Source of the DNA: Impatiens glandulifera
Lineage: Eukaryota > Streptophyta > Magnoliopsida > Ericales > Balsaminaceae
NCBI RefSeq assembly: GCF_907164915.1
Contig: NC_061863.1
Span: 31,777,258-31,841,257, forward strand
Direction of reading: 5' to 3'
DNA length: 64,000 bases
This document shows, one piece after another, positions 11,415 to 22,842 of the stretch. Position numbers and translations under genes: made by a program. The notes under the pieces are model-generated. The model was not told the origin of the DNA. It ran no database searches and was given only the letters and a program-made list of their open reading frames with translations. How positions within the stretch are numbered: position 1 is the first letter of the stretch; the number at the start of each line of letters is the position of its first letter.

Positions 11415-12356
11415 TACATCATATTTTTTTTATACGATTCAAGTAAAATCCTATCTCTCGATAGATATATTACATCGTTTTATATGATTTAACCAAAAAC
11501 CCTATCTTTTGATAGGTATATGACATCCTTTTTTATTCGATTGAACCAAAAATTGTATTTGTCGATAGGAACTTATCTCTCTATAGGTACATGACATCGT
11601 TTATTTACGATTCCAACAAAGACCCTATCTCTCGATTGGTACATGACATTTTTTTATGCGATTTAACCAAAAATCAAATCTCTTGATAGGTACATGACAT
11701 CGATTTTTTACGATTCAACCAAAAATCCTATTTCACGGATAGAACATGACATTATTTTTAAAGGATTCAATCCAATACCTTATCTCTCGATAGGTACAAG
11801 ATATAGTTTTTATACGATTCAAGTAAAACTCTATCTCTCATTAGGTACATGACATCGTTTTTATACGATTCAACCAAATCTCGATCTCACGATAGGTACA
11901 TGACATTTTTTTACGATTAAAAAATTACTCTCTCAATAGTTACATGACATTGTTTTATTCAATTTAATCAAAAACCCTATCTCTCGATAGGTACATGACA
12001 TCCTTTTTTATTTGATTAACCAAAAACACCATATCTCGATAGGTACATGAAATGATTTTTATACAATTCAATAAAAAATAATATCGCTCAATAGGTACAT
12101 GACATTGATTTTAGACGATTCAAATAAAAACCCTATCTCTCTATAGGTACATGCCATCGTTTTTTACGATTCGAACAAAGACCCTATCTCTCGATAGGTA
12201 CATGATATGATTTTTATATAATTCAACCAAAACCAAATCTCATGATAGGTACATAACATCGTTTTTATATAATTCAACCAAAACCCTATTTCACAATGAG
12301 AATATGACATTATTTTTTAGGGATTCAATCCTAAACTCTATCTCTTGATTCGTCCC
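11415..12356 (-). repeat. 51-bp satellite array 1 (minus orientation)
   Basis: About 18 diverged copies of a monomer of about 51 bp that reads, on the minus strand, ATGTACCTATCGAGAGATAG followed by GGTTTTGGTTGAATCGTATA and AAAACG. CTATC-GAGA-GATAG is an internal dyad. A variant block with TATTTCACGA recurs about 560 bp apart, a hint of higher-order structure. No coding potential is evident. Confidence 0.9.
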
Positions 12357-13115
12357 TTCAAACGTGTAAGAAGGTTAGACGACATCTAATAATGCTTCCC
12401 TTTAGACCACGTCTAAAGGAGTTAGACAGCGTCTAACTTTGCTTCCCTTTAGACCGCATCTAAAGGAGTTAGACGACGTCTAATATGCTTCCCTTAGACT
12501 GCGTCTAAAGGAGTTCGACGACGTCTAACTACGCTTCCCTTTAGAACACGTCTAAAGGAATTAGATGATGTATAACTGCGCTTCCCTTTAGATCGCGTCT
12601 AAACGAGTTAGACGTCGTCTAACTACACTTCCCTTTAAACCACGTCTAAAGGAGTTAGATGGCGTCTAACTGTGCTTCACTTTTGACCACGTCTAAAGGA
12701 GTTAGACCTTGTCTAACCGCGCTTTCCTTTAAACCGCGTCTAAAGGAGTAAGACGATGTCGAATTACACTTCCTTTTAAACCACGTTTAAAGGAGTTAGA
12801 CCACGTTTAACTATGCTTCCCTTTAGACTACGTCTAAAGGAGTTAGACCGTGTTTTACTGTGATTCTCTTTAAACCTCGTCTAAAGGATTTAGAATGCGT
12901 TTAATTGTGCTCACTCCTTTAGACCACGTCTAAAGGAGTTAAACGACATCCGAAAAGACATTCTTCTTTAGATCTGTACCTACACAACAGTAAATAACCC
13001 AAGTTAGTTTTTTTCAAACCATATCATCAAAATTATGTTGTACATAATCTTTTATGTTAATTAATTATTTCTTTATTAATTAATTTTCTATTTTCTTTGT
13101 TTAATTTAACCAACC
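12357..13115 (-). mobile_element. 3' LTR fragment of family D retroelement (copy 1)
   Basis: The sequence matches 49988-50699, the U3 part of the full D LTR, including the CTTCCCTTTAGAC / CGTCTAAAGGAGTTAGAC array. The R/U5 part is missing and the satellite follows at 12356. A polypurine-like AAAAAAGGGGAAAT (minus) lies at 13116-13130. The LTR start has decayed from TGTTGGATT to GGTTGGTT. Confidence 0.75.
12370..12960. repeat. TTAGAC/GTCTAA array of family D (copy 1)
   Basis: Units of about 48 bp pair CTTTAGAC with GTCTAAAG and GTTAGAC with GTCTAAC. The hexamer is the same as in family A LTRs but the spacing and surroundings differ. Confidence 0.85.
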
Positions 13116-13200
13116 ATTTCCCCTTTTTTGATGATGTTAAAACTAAGTTAAAATAATCGAGTTAAGAACACAAATTCAATTTAAAATACAAACTTAAGAA

Positions 13201-15943
13201 TTATCCAAAATATTTAAATAGAATTAAAAGTACATAACATAAGATGATAGATTTAAGATCCTTCCCTTTTGATTCTGGAATATTGTATTGAAGAACAGAT
13301 TCCCTAGTTAAAAGGTTTTGCAGCCGACCAACAGCTCGACCACCACCACCACCACCATTGCCACCTCTATCGTTTCTTCGACCATGGCCACCTCGATCAG
13401 ATTGACAGTTGCCTCAGCCGCCTTGAGCAAATTTTCTTTTGGAGCGGGTACCGCGAACACTTACTCCTCATCGATTTCTACATTCCCCCTTTTTGACATT
13501 ATCACGGTCGGCATCGGCCAGTGCTCTGGTTTTGGTAGCTTCGGCCTCAACATCTTCTTCGTCTTGGAAGCGCCTGGTGATTGCTTCTGTTTGATCTAAG
13601 TGTACCGCTTCTGCAGTCCTTAGTGATTTGGCAACCTCCATCACTTGAAGATTTACAAATTCGACCAAAGACCTCGTCTCTTATGAAGCTCAAGATTGAA
13701 GGCCTTTGACTCGGCATGAATATCAACATTCTGTTTGTGCATGTTTTGCTCCAACTTCTTATACAGAGTGTTAAGGAGTCTTATATCCTAAGTGTTTTCA
13801 CCAGATTTTTATCGGTGACCTTTTGAGCAGCAGCTAAGGCAGCGTCAGCTTCAGTGTTTTCTATTGATCCCCTTTCAAGGTTTTATAACCTTGAGGACAT
13901 ATCTAGTAGATTCCACTACATCGTGCCCAACGCATTGATAAGAACTTTGCGGAAGTTTGCATCTCCAAGAGAGGCTTCCTCAGAATAAGGTTGGGCAGAG
14001 AAAACAATATGCGAACCAACAGGGACAGCTCGAATAGGATTGGCATGAAGATTAACCTAAATCAAGTGCTCTAGTTCTTTGTATTTGGAGGATACTTGTT
14101 GAGAATTTACCATTGCTATGAATTTTCTTCCATTCTCTTGAACTTCAGCATACATATCATTAACATATCAAGATATGTCTTCAGAGCGAAGAATATGTTC
14201 AGGTAGGGAACGGACGGTCCTCACCAGAGATGGACGATTGATAGTTGGAGGAGAGGGCATCCTTTCTTCAGACGTCTTCTCTTTAGACGAAGAAGAAGAC
14301 TTAACTTTTTCAGATTCATTAGACCTTTGTGAACGGCTAGGTTCCCCTTCAATAAATGGGGTATGCTCTTGATCAGATGGCTTCGAGGGTTTCCCCTCGA
14401 CAAATGGCGTTTGATCTAGTTCAGAAAGCTTCGAGGGTTCGCCCTCAACGGATGACGACTTTGTTAGTTCAGACATCAGGAGTACTTTAGACGTCTCCTT
14501 CTGCATTAACGGTGTCTGGACAACTTTGAGAGCAATAACCTCCTCTTCTTCAACAAGGGGAATTTTTGATTGAGCATTAGACGAGAAAGGCGTCTCCTCT
14601 TCCTTTACCGAGAGAAACTACTCGATTGTGAGAATTTGACGAAGATTTCCTTGAGGAGATGGAATGTCATCAAGGGATATAATTTCCTCATCGTCGTATG
14701 AGCAGTTATGATATGCACGTGATAGTTGGACCTAAAGACCGTCTGGCTTAGACGACTCTATGTCATAAACAAAATGGATGGTAATGGAGAAATAGGACTC
14801 CATGAGTAAGCGGTTGTAATCTAGAATATTCGCATATGCTTTATCTGTCTATCCATTGACAATAATATGGAAAAAGTGCTTTCCCTGTCGTATTTTCCAC
14901 TACAAACTTTATTCTCTTAAGAGCTTCAAGGACATTCTTCATTTTCTTCTATGAGAATATTTTCTTCTCCATTTTCAACATCTCTTCAATTCCTTCGCTA
15001 TATTCTTACTGGTAATCATTTAAGTAAAAAGAGAGTGGAGTATGTGACTAATCAATGTATCGAAGTCTTTTATTCTTTCAGTCGCTTTTACTTCGACCTC
15101 CTCCATGATAAGGTAGATCATTTGATTAACGTCAGATTTGTGTTCAGGAGCATACTCAGCCACATCATTTCCTTTCCCTAGAACTTCGATAGGTGTATGA
15201 ATAGGAACTTGTTCTCTAAAAGTAATGCCTGGAGCCCATCGGGCTTCCCTTAACAAGGCAAATTGAGACATATTCTTAGCTCGAATTGTCTATGGAATAA
15301 CAGTAGGGAAAGTAGCCTTATGAACAGGTGCTTCCTCACTAATAACATAAGCAACAGTAAACAAAGTCTCTTGCTCTGCTTCAGAAACATCAAGTTCAAT
15401 AATGTTAGAGGCTTTGTCAGCTACTGGTTCAACAGAGAAGACAATCACATCTTCTTTATGAAAGTTCTCAATAGGGTGACCATCTGGATCAACAATTGGT
15501 CTATCATATTGTTTCACCACGAGAACATCAACATTGAGCTCTACGACCATAGGGACAGAAAGGGTTACCTTGAGAACAGGCTGAATGCCACCCTGGGCAA
15601 GTGATTTTAACACTCACTCGCACTGATTGGCCAGAACATCGACCACTAATTGACGTGGAGAAACCATGTAGGACGTCTTATTTTTTATAGATGCCCTCCG
15701 ACTTATCAGCAACAGGAGAAGACGTCACAACCCTCTCCTTCCTTGGGCTAGCACACGACGATGGAGAGTAAGAGGACAAAGGAATGGAAGAAATATGGTT
15801 TCCTTTGACTCTTGCCCTTTTTGGAACGAAGTCAACTTCTCCAAAGTCCCTAATAGGTCCCCTCTTCTAGATGTTTGAACTGATAACGAACTCTATAACA
15901 AAATCCCTAGCCCTCTTAGTAGGAGTTTTTCATCTAGAAGTCG
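13201..15943 (-). pseudogene. Family D accessory gene remnant, copy 1 (coiled coil and RGG box)
   Basis: Decayed coding sequence on the minus strand, in several frames. From the N side it reads VPKRARVKG (basic, nuclear-signal-like, near 15800), a segment at 15613-15290 (VLKVTLSVPMVVE), the helical block 15271-15020 (FALLREARWAPGITFRE, TPIEVLGKG, LIMEEVEVKATERI), a Ser/Lys/Glu-rich repeat segment 14506-14168 (EGEPSKLSELDQTPF repeated three times), and an RGG-type C-terminus at 13440-13320 (SDRGGHGRRNDRGGNGGGG). It is truncated upstream at 15943 by an AT-rich unit, so the LPTEG domain is gone. RGG boxes usually bind RNA; the role here is inferred. The copy at 50837-52897 has the same truncation point. 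Confidence 0.7.
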
Positions 15944-16077
15944 TTACTCTCTAAAATAAATAATATGAATAATTTAATAATTTTATGGTGTAAATAAAAT
16001 TTTACACTGATTTTTGAAATAATTCAAAAATGGTTCTACACGATAAATAATGAACTTAATTTTACAATGCATTCGAT
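15944..16077. repeat. AT-rich repeat unit fragment
   Basis: Starts TTACTCTCTAAAATAAATAA and matches the units at 17381, 17898, 20246, 52898 and 55617. Non-coding. Confidence 0.7.
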
Positions 16078-17073
16078 TGAATGTCTGAAAAACCGAAGTT
16101 GAGCAAATACCGGAAGCGCTTCTCAAATACCGAAGTTGAGAAAATACCGGAAGTGCTTATCAAAAAACCAAAGTTTTAGAAATACCAAAATTGTGCAAAA
16201 ACAAAGTGAAGCAAAAACCGAAGTTCAGCAAATACCGAAGTTGAACAAAAAAGAAAGCATTCTTCCAGCTCATCATCAGGCGTCCGAAATTATGTAAAAC
16301 CAATTGATCTCAACAAATGAATGAGGCACGTATGTGTTATTATTCAAATTGTATGTCCACTATCCAGTACACCACGATCTTAGAAATATTTTATGATTAT
16401 TCTCTGATGTACTATCTTGGCACACATCCAACGGAAGGAGGAAAAGTGTATATTGAGGAAAATATGATAGTTGATGTGCCTTGGATATAAAAGAATATCA
16501 AAGCAAAAACAAACACATATTTGTCTCTCGGGGTTCTTTTGAAAATTAAAAACCCTCTCTCTACAAGAAAATTTCAAAAGCTCCTTGTCTTAGCACTTTT
16601 GTGAGATATTGTTCATATCAAAAATCATTGTATCACTTTTCTATATTGTGAGTTCTTTGTAAGTTGATAGAGTGTATCTATCAACGATTGATGTGTGCTA
16701 GGAGTTCGAAAATAGGCAGTGTCTAAGTCCTAGTTGTCTGACCGGGTTTGTGTAGCGGTTCTATTCAAACCAAATCTTCCACTGAATATCCTTCTCGAGG
16801 TCAAGAAGAAGGGGTGACGTAGAAGAGTTTACTCCGAACATTTACAAACAAATCCTATGTCTTGTGTTCTTTTCATTATGTATTTTCCAACCCTTTATCT
16901 GTCACTTCAAGTCTAAACAAACAGTTTTGCACTTGACTCCGTTTAAGAGTTTATGAAGACTTGTGAAGAATAGAAACATATATTATCTTCTAACAGAGAT
17001 AATATCGAACTGATGTAAGAGTGCTTAACAAAGCTTGATCAACCCCCTGCTATTATTGACTCCTTTCCTAACA
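16078..17073 (+). mobile_element. Family E LTR, copy 1
   Basis: A solo LTR-like block ending in CCTTTCCTAACA. It contains repeats of AACCGAAGTT with AAATACCG in U3 (16089-16250), a TATAAAAG box at 16486-16493, and the R/U5 hairpin module at 16807-16855. No primer site or gag follows. Two further copies lie at 53033 and 54336. The left end is set at the first TG before the conserved block and is uncertain. Confidence 0.7.
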
Positions 17074-18039
17074 ATCTACAGAAATTGAATTTATATTATT
17101 AATATAAATTATCTTTTTGTATAGTTATGGTTAGATGATTTTATTTTAATACTTTCCAAGGCTAACATAAATTTCCAATGGCTAAACTTTAATTTAAAAA
17201 TATTTAAATACTAATGTTAATTTTTTCTCATAATTTTTTATCTTATATTTTTTTTATCTATTATAATGTGATTGTTGTTATCAATTTCATAATTCTATTA
17301 ATGAAATATTAGTTACAAACAATAATTATATTTCAAGAATTTTATACCTTATATATTATTATCTTACTCAATAATTATATAATTACTCTCTAAAATAAAG
17401 AATATGTAAATTAATTTTTACACTGATTTTCACGCTTATTCAAAAATTGTTCTGCACGCATATAAAATTATTAAGACTTATTTGTTTTTTCATATTTTCT
17501 AAGAATTTTAAGTTTATTAATTTATAATTTTTTAATATAATACAATATACACTATAATTTAATTATATTTTTGATTTTTGAAAAAGTAGTATCTAAATAA
17601 ACAAAACATGTATTATTAATATTTATTATCTTTTTAAAATTAATGTTTGTTTAATTTTTTTTTTAATATTTTTCTATGCTAACCAAAATTTTCAATTTGC
17701 TGAACTTTATTTTCAAAATATTTAAATATTAATTTTAATTTTTTTTCTCATACCTTTTTAACTTATATTTTGCATCTATCCTATTGTGGTTGTTGTTATT
17801 AATTTGTTAATTCTGTTAACAAATTATTAATTAAAAACAATAATTATATTTCAAGATTTTATAACTTATATATTATTATTTTAATCAATATTTATATAAT
17901 TACCCTCTAAAATAATGAATATGGATAATTAAATAATTTTATAGTATAAACAAAATTTTACAATGATTTTCGCATCTATATAAACTAAAGTTATATTATT
18001 AATTTTTATTATCTTTGGAGAGTTGAGGTTGGTTGATTT
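17074..18039. repeat. AT-rich tandem repeat units of about 515 bp
   Basis: Two near-complete units, with the landmark AATTAC(T/C)CTCTAAAATAA at 17381 and 17898. Each unit also has a TTGTGGTTGTTGTTA-like word and CAATAATTATATTTCAAG. Non-coding and very AT-rich. The second unit is interrupted by the foldback element at 18049. Confidence 0.75.
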
Positions 18040-18048
18040 CATTTTAAT
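18040..18048. other. Target-site duplication, left (CATTTTAAT)
   Basis: Identical to 20069-20077. The 9-bp length fits Mutator-like transposition. Confidence 0.92.
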
Positions 18049-20068
18049 CAAACCAGATCTTGTGCTACCAATTTTCCTGTTCATCTGTTGCGGACCAATC
18101 AAAATGCAGGATTATTATTATATTAATAAATTAAAGTTGGGTTGAAAGGAAGAGAGAGAACCCGGAACGCCGTTAAACGGAATGTAGAGATACAGTATTG
18201 AGTGAAGCATACTTCTCTCCAGGTGCCATGTAAAACAGAATGTAGAGATACAGTATTGGGTGAAGCATACTTCTCTTCAGGCGCCATGTAAAAAGTGAAG
18301 CATACTTCACTTCAATTAGTTTATATGCCTAAGGTTCATGTAAAACCTCCAACACATCAATGTAAAGACATTTTAGAGTTCATGTAAAAACATTTATTCA
18401 TTCATGTATATAAACCCATTGGAGAATGTGGAGAGACTGTTTTCAGTGAAGCATACTTTACTTTAAGCGACATATAAAACATAAGTGAAGCATACTTCAC
18501 TTTAAACACCATGTAAAACAGAAGTGAAGCATTCTTCACTTTAAGGGACATATAAAACAGAAGTGAAGCATACTTCACTCCAAGCGCCATGTAAAACGGA
18601 AGTAAAGCATACTTTACTTCAAGCGCCATGTAAAACAGAAGTGAAGCATCCTTCTCTTCAGGTGCCATGTAAAACAAAATATAGATATACAATATTGAGT
18701 GAAGCATACTTCTCTCCAGGCGCCATGTAAAAAGTGAAGCATACTTCACTTTAATTAGTTTATATGCCTAGATGTTCATGTAAAACCTCCATCACATCAA
18801 TGTAAAGACATTTTAGCGTTCATGTAAAAACAGTTATTCATTCATGTATGTAAATCCATTGAAGAATGTGGAGAGACTATTTTCAGTGAAGCATAGTTCA
18901 CTCCAAGCGCCATGTAAAACGGAAGTGAAGCATACTTCACTTTAAGCGCCATGTAAAACGGAAGTGAAGCATACTTCACTTTAAGCGACATATAAAACAG
19001 AAGTGAAGCATACTTCGCTCCAAGTGATTCATATCTCGCTTCACTTGGAGCGAGATATGAATCACTTGGAGCGAAGTATGCTTCACTTCTGTTTTACATG
19101 GTGTTTAAAGTGAAGTATGCTTCACTTCCGCTTTACATGGCGTTTAAAGTGAAGTATGCTTCACTTCCATTTTACATGGCGCTTGGAGTGAAGTATGCTT
19201 CACTGAAAACAGTCTCTCCACATTCTCCAATGGGTTTACATACATGAATGAATAACTGTTTTTACATGAACGCTAAAATATCATTACATTGATGTGTTGG
19301 AGGTTTTACATGAACATCTAGGCATATAAACTAATGAAGTGAAGTATGCTTCACATTTTACATGGCGCTTGTAGAGAAGTATGCTTCACTCAATATTTTA
19401 TCTCTATATTCTTTTTTACATGGCACCTGGAGAGAAGTATGCTTCACTTCTGTTTTACATGGCGCTTGAAGTGAAGTTATCTTCACTTCCGTTTTACATG
19501 GCGCTTGGAGCGAAGTATGCTTCACTTCTGTTTTATATGTCCCTTAAAGTGAAGAATGCTTCACTTCCGTTTTACATGGTGTTTAAAGTGAAGTATGCTT
19601 CACTTATGTTTTATATGTCGCTTAAAGTGAAGTATGCTTCACTAAAAACAGTCTCTCCACATTCTCCAATGGGTTTATATACATGAATGAATAAATGTTT
19701 TTACATGAACTTTAAAATGTCTTTACATTGATGTGTTGGAGGTTTTACATGAACCTTAGACATATAAACTAATTGAAGTGAAGTAAGCTTCACTTTTTAA
19801 ATGGCGCCTGAAGAGAAGTATGCTTGACCCAATACTGTATCTCTACATTCTGTTTTACATGGCACCTGGAGAGAAGTATACATCACTCAATACTGTATCT
19901 CTACATTCCGTTTAACGGCGTTTGTGTTGAACCCATAATTGAATCCGGGTTCTGGGTTCTCTCTCTTCCTTTCAACCCAACTTTAATTTATTAATATAAT
20001 AATAATCCTGCATTTTGATTGGTCCGCAACAGGGGAACAGGAAAATTGGTAGCAGAAGATCTGGTTTG
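18049..20068. mobile_element. Mutator-like foldback element with 9-bp target duplication
   Basis: A 2020-bp inverted repeat. The left end reads CAAACCAGATCTTGTGCTAC and the right end is its near-exact complement. Arms of about 992 and 1020 bp meet at a centre near 19044 (loop TCACTTGG between CTCGCT and AGCGAG). The perfect 9-bp direct repeat CATTTTAAT flanks it (18040-18048 and 20069-20077), which is the hallmark length of Mutator-superfamily insertion. The flanking AT-rich unit can be followed across it. Each arm carries many 39-bp tandem repeats. There is no transposase; the frames in the arms (such as those reading FYMALEVKYASL) are products of the repeat. It is non-autonomous. Confidence 0.92.
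18200..19900. repeat. 39-bp repeats inside the foldback arms
   Basis: The unit is built on GTGAAGCATACTTCAC, itself palindromic, joined by CAAGCGCCATGTAAAACGGA. Orientation flips at about 19044. The repeats are in phase with codons only by chance and should not be annotated as genes. Confidence 0.85.
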
Positions 20069-20077
20069 CATTTTAAT
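20069..20077. other. Target-site duplication, right (CATTTTAAT)
   Basis: Identical to 18040-18048. Confidence 0.92.
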
Positions 20078-20480
20078 ACCTTCCTAACTAACATTCCTAA
20101 TTAACAATTAAATATTAATGTTAATTGTTTCTTTCTTATTTTTTCTTCTTATATTTTTCTCCTATCCTAATGTAAATTTTTTACAGTAATTATATCTCAA
20201 GGAATTTATACCCTATATATTATTATCTTACTAAATAATCATATAATTACTTTCTAAAATAAATAATATGAATAATATAGTAATTTTATGGTGTTAACCA
20301 AATTTTACACTTATTTTCTCATCGATTCAAACACGGTTGTGACCGAAAATTAATAAACATAATCAAATGTATATTATTATTAAAAGATTTATTTATTTCT
20401 TATAATATATAAGAATTTTAAATTTTTAAATTTATTATTATTAAAAAAAATTAATCTATCATAATATATATAATAGTAAA
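20078..20480. repeat. AT-rich repeat unit, right of the foldback element
   Basis: Continuation of the unit interrupted at 18048, with the TTACTTTCTAAAATAAATAA landmark at 20246. Non-coding. Confidence 0.7.
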
Positions 20481-20689
20481 CTAGTTAGTAGAAACAATGA
20501 AGGACCTAATGAAGTCCTTCAAATCAAAAAGCTAAACTATCAGGAGCAATTCCAATTGGAGGTAAATGAAGTCTTGAAAAATAATACAGAAAATAAAGTA
20601 GACGATCATGCATACAAAGGTCTAATCTACTTAGATGAGTTTAAAATAAAGGTTGAGATTCTTAAATCTCATTTTGAATTTTAATTGCC

Positions 20690-21360
20690 CACTGAAGTGG
20701 AGGAGTAATGCGTTAAAGAATGATAAAATGTAGTTGTTGGGAACTACATAAGAAAGAACCGTGTATCTTTCTCAAAAACTATGGAATCACTAATGAAACA
20801 ATCGGAGTAGAGGGGACTAGAGATGGTTTTTGCAAACACCCATGATCTTTATTTTATACAATTAAAATAGTGAACAAACTTGGATGATATTCTGAAAATT
20901 GGGCATACTTATATTGGATCCATTTGTATAAAGTTAAAGAGATGGTCTGAAAAATTGAGCCTTCTAAGCAAGGCAAAGGAAACAACTAAAATATGGTTCA
21001 AACTTACAAACATCCCGTACACATGTATAATGCAAAAGCTCTAAGTCACTTTCCTAGTCTATAGGGGACCCATTATATATGAACCCAATTACATAGGGAG
21101 GAGAGCACCTTACTTTTGATAGAATAAGTATTGAAGTACATCCTCAAAGTACACTGTCAAAGAACTTGATAGTTGTTGATAGAAAGGGAAAACCCACAAT
21201 CATGAAAATCTCATATGAATGGAGGCTAAAAGTTGTGCTTTCTACAGTACTTTCCAACATGTTAGTACTCAATGTGCAAAAGCAATTGAGGAAGAAGAGA
21301 AAATCATGGAAGCACATGAAGCAAAAAAATATGAAAATGAAACTAAAGAATCAAGAATGA
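20690..21360 (+). pseudogene. DUF4283-type retroelement ORF remnant
   Basis: Heavily decayed. Across two frames one reads KIWFKLTNIP, GRRAPYF, RISIEVHPQSTLSKNLIVVD and, at the end, a worn CCHC knuckle (KSCAFYSTFQHVSTQCAK, second Cys changed to Tyr) followed by an acidic tail. This order (nucleic-acid-binding DUF4283-like region, then a CxxCxxxGHxxxxC knuckle) is typical of ORF1 in plant LINE-type elements and related retrocopies. Stops occur in every frame. It abuts the satellite at 21361, so the 3' part is missing. 20481-20690 shows nothing I can name. Confidence 0.5.
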
Positions 21361-22842
21361 AAACAATGCCATATACCTATCGAGAGATAGGGTTTTGATT
21401 GATTTATATAAAAACGATGTCAAGTACCTATTGAGAGGTAGGGTTTTAGTTGAAATCTTATAAAAATAATGGCATGAATATGTCGAAAGATAGGGTTTTA
21501 ATTGAATCGTATAAAAACGATGTCATATACCTATCGAGAAATAGGTTTTTGGTTAAAGTTTATAGAAACAATCTCATGTATCTATCAAGAAATAGTGTTT
21601 TGATTGAATCGTATAAAAACAATGTCATGTACCTATCGAGATATAGGGTTTGGGTTGAATAGCTTAAAAATGATGTCTTGTACCTATCAAGAGATACAAG
21701 ATTTGTATAACTGTATAAAAACGAAATCATATACATATAGAGAAATAGGGTTTTGATGAATTGTAAGAAAATGATGTTAGGTCCATATCGAGAAGTAAGG
21801 TGTTAGTTGAATTGTATAAAAACGATGTCATGTACCTATTGAGAGATAGGGTTTTGGGTTAAATTATGTAATAATAATGTCATGTATCTATCGAGAGATA
21901 TAGTTTTGGTTCAATCGTATAAAAATGATGAAAGTACCTATCGAGAGATAGGTTTTTTGTTGAAGTATATACAAATGATGTATTGTACCTATCGAGACAT
22001 AGGATTTTGGGTTGAATAGTATAAAAACAATGTCATGTACCTATTGAGAGATAAGTTTTTTATTGAATCGTATAAAGATGATGTCATTACATATCGAGAG
22101 ATAGATTTTGGATTGAATTGTATAAAAACGATATCATGTACCTATCGAGAGATATAGTTTTTGGTTGAATCGTATAGAAATGATGTCATGTACCTATCAA
22201 GAGATATGATTTTTTTAGTACTATAAAAACAATGTCATGTACATATATTGAGATAGGGTTTTGTTGAATCGTATGAATGCGATGTTATGTTCCTATCGAG
22301 AGATAGGGTTTTGGTTGTATTGTATGAAAACAATGCCATGTACATATTGAGATAGGGTTTTGATTGATTTATATAAAAAAGATGTCAAGTACTTATTGAG
22401 AGATAGGGTTTTGGTTGAAATCTTATAAAAATGATGGCATGAACATGTCGAAAGATAGGGTTTTAGTTGAATCGCATAAAAATGATTTCATATACCTATC
22501 GAGAAATAGGTTTTTGGTTAAATTTTATAGAAACAATCTCATGTACCTATCAAGAAATTGGGTTTTTGTTGAATCGTATAAAAGAGATATTCTTTACCTA
22601 TCGAGAGATAGGTTTTATGTTGAATCATATAAAAACAATGTCATGTACCTATCAAGATGTATATTTTTTGGTTGAATCATATAAAACAATGTCATATACT
22701 TATCAAGAGATAGGGTTTTGGTTTAATCGTATAAAAACGATGTAATGTACATATGGAGATATAGGGTTTTGGTTGATTGAGTTATAAACGATGTCATATA
22801 CCTATTAAGAGATAGGGTTTTGGTTAAATTGTATAGAAATAA
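21361..22842 (+). repeat. 51-bp satellite array 2 (plus orientation)
   Basis: About 29 monomers of the CCTATCGAGAGATAGG / GTTTTGGTTGAATCGTATAA type. A block of several monomers with diagnostic variants (ATGTCGAAAGATAG, CTATCGAGAAATAGG, CTATCAAGAAAT) appears at 21450 and again at 22415, a higher-order period of about 965 bp. The same block recurs at 30731 in array 3. Confidence 0.9.

Noticed and set aside
18402..19686. ORFs of 115 and 101 codons reading FYMALEVKYASL repeats
   Set aside because: They arise because the 39-bp repeat is a multiple of three and lacks stops in that frame. They lie in opposite arms of the foldback element and mirror each other.
21450..22745. Short ORFs in satellite array 2 (MKSYKNDGMNMSKDRVL and similar)
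   Set aside because: Produced by the 51-bp monomer, which is also a multiple of three. No other support for coding.
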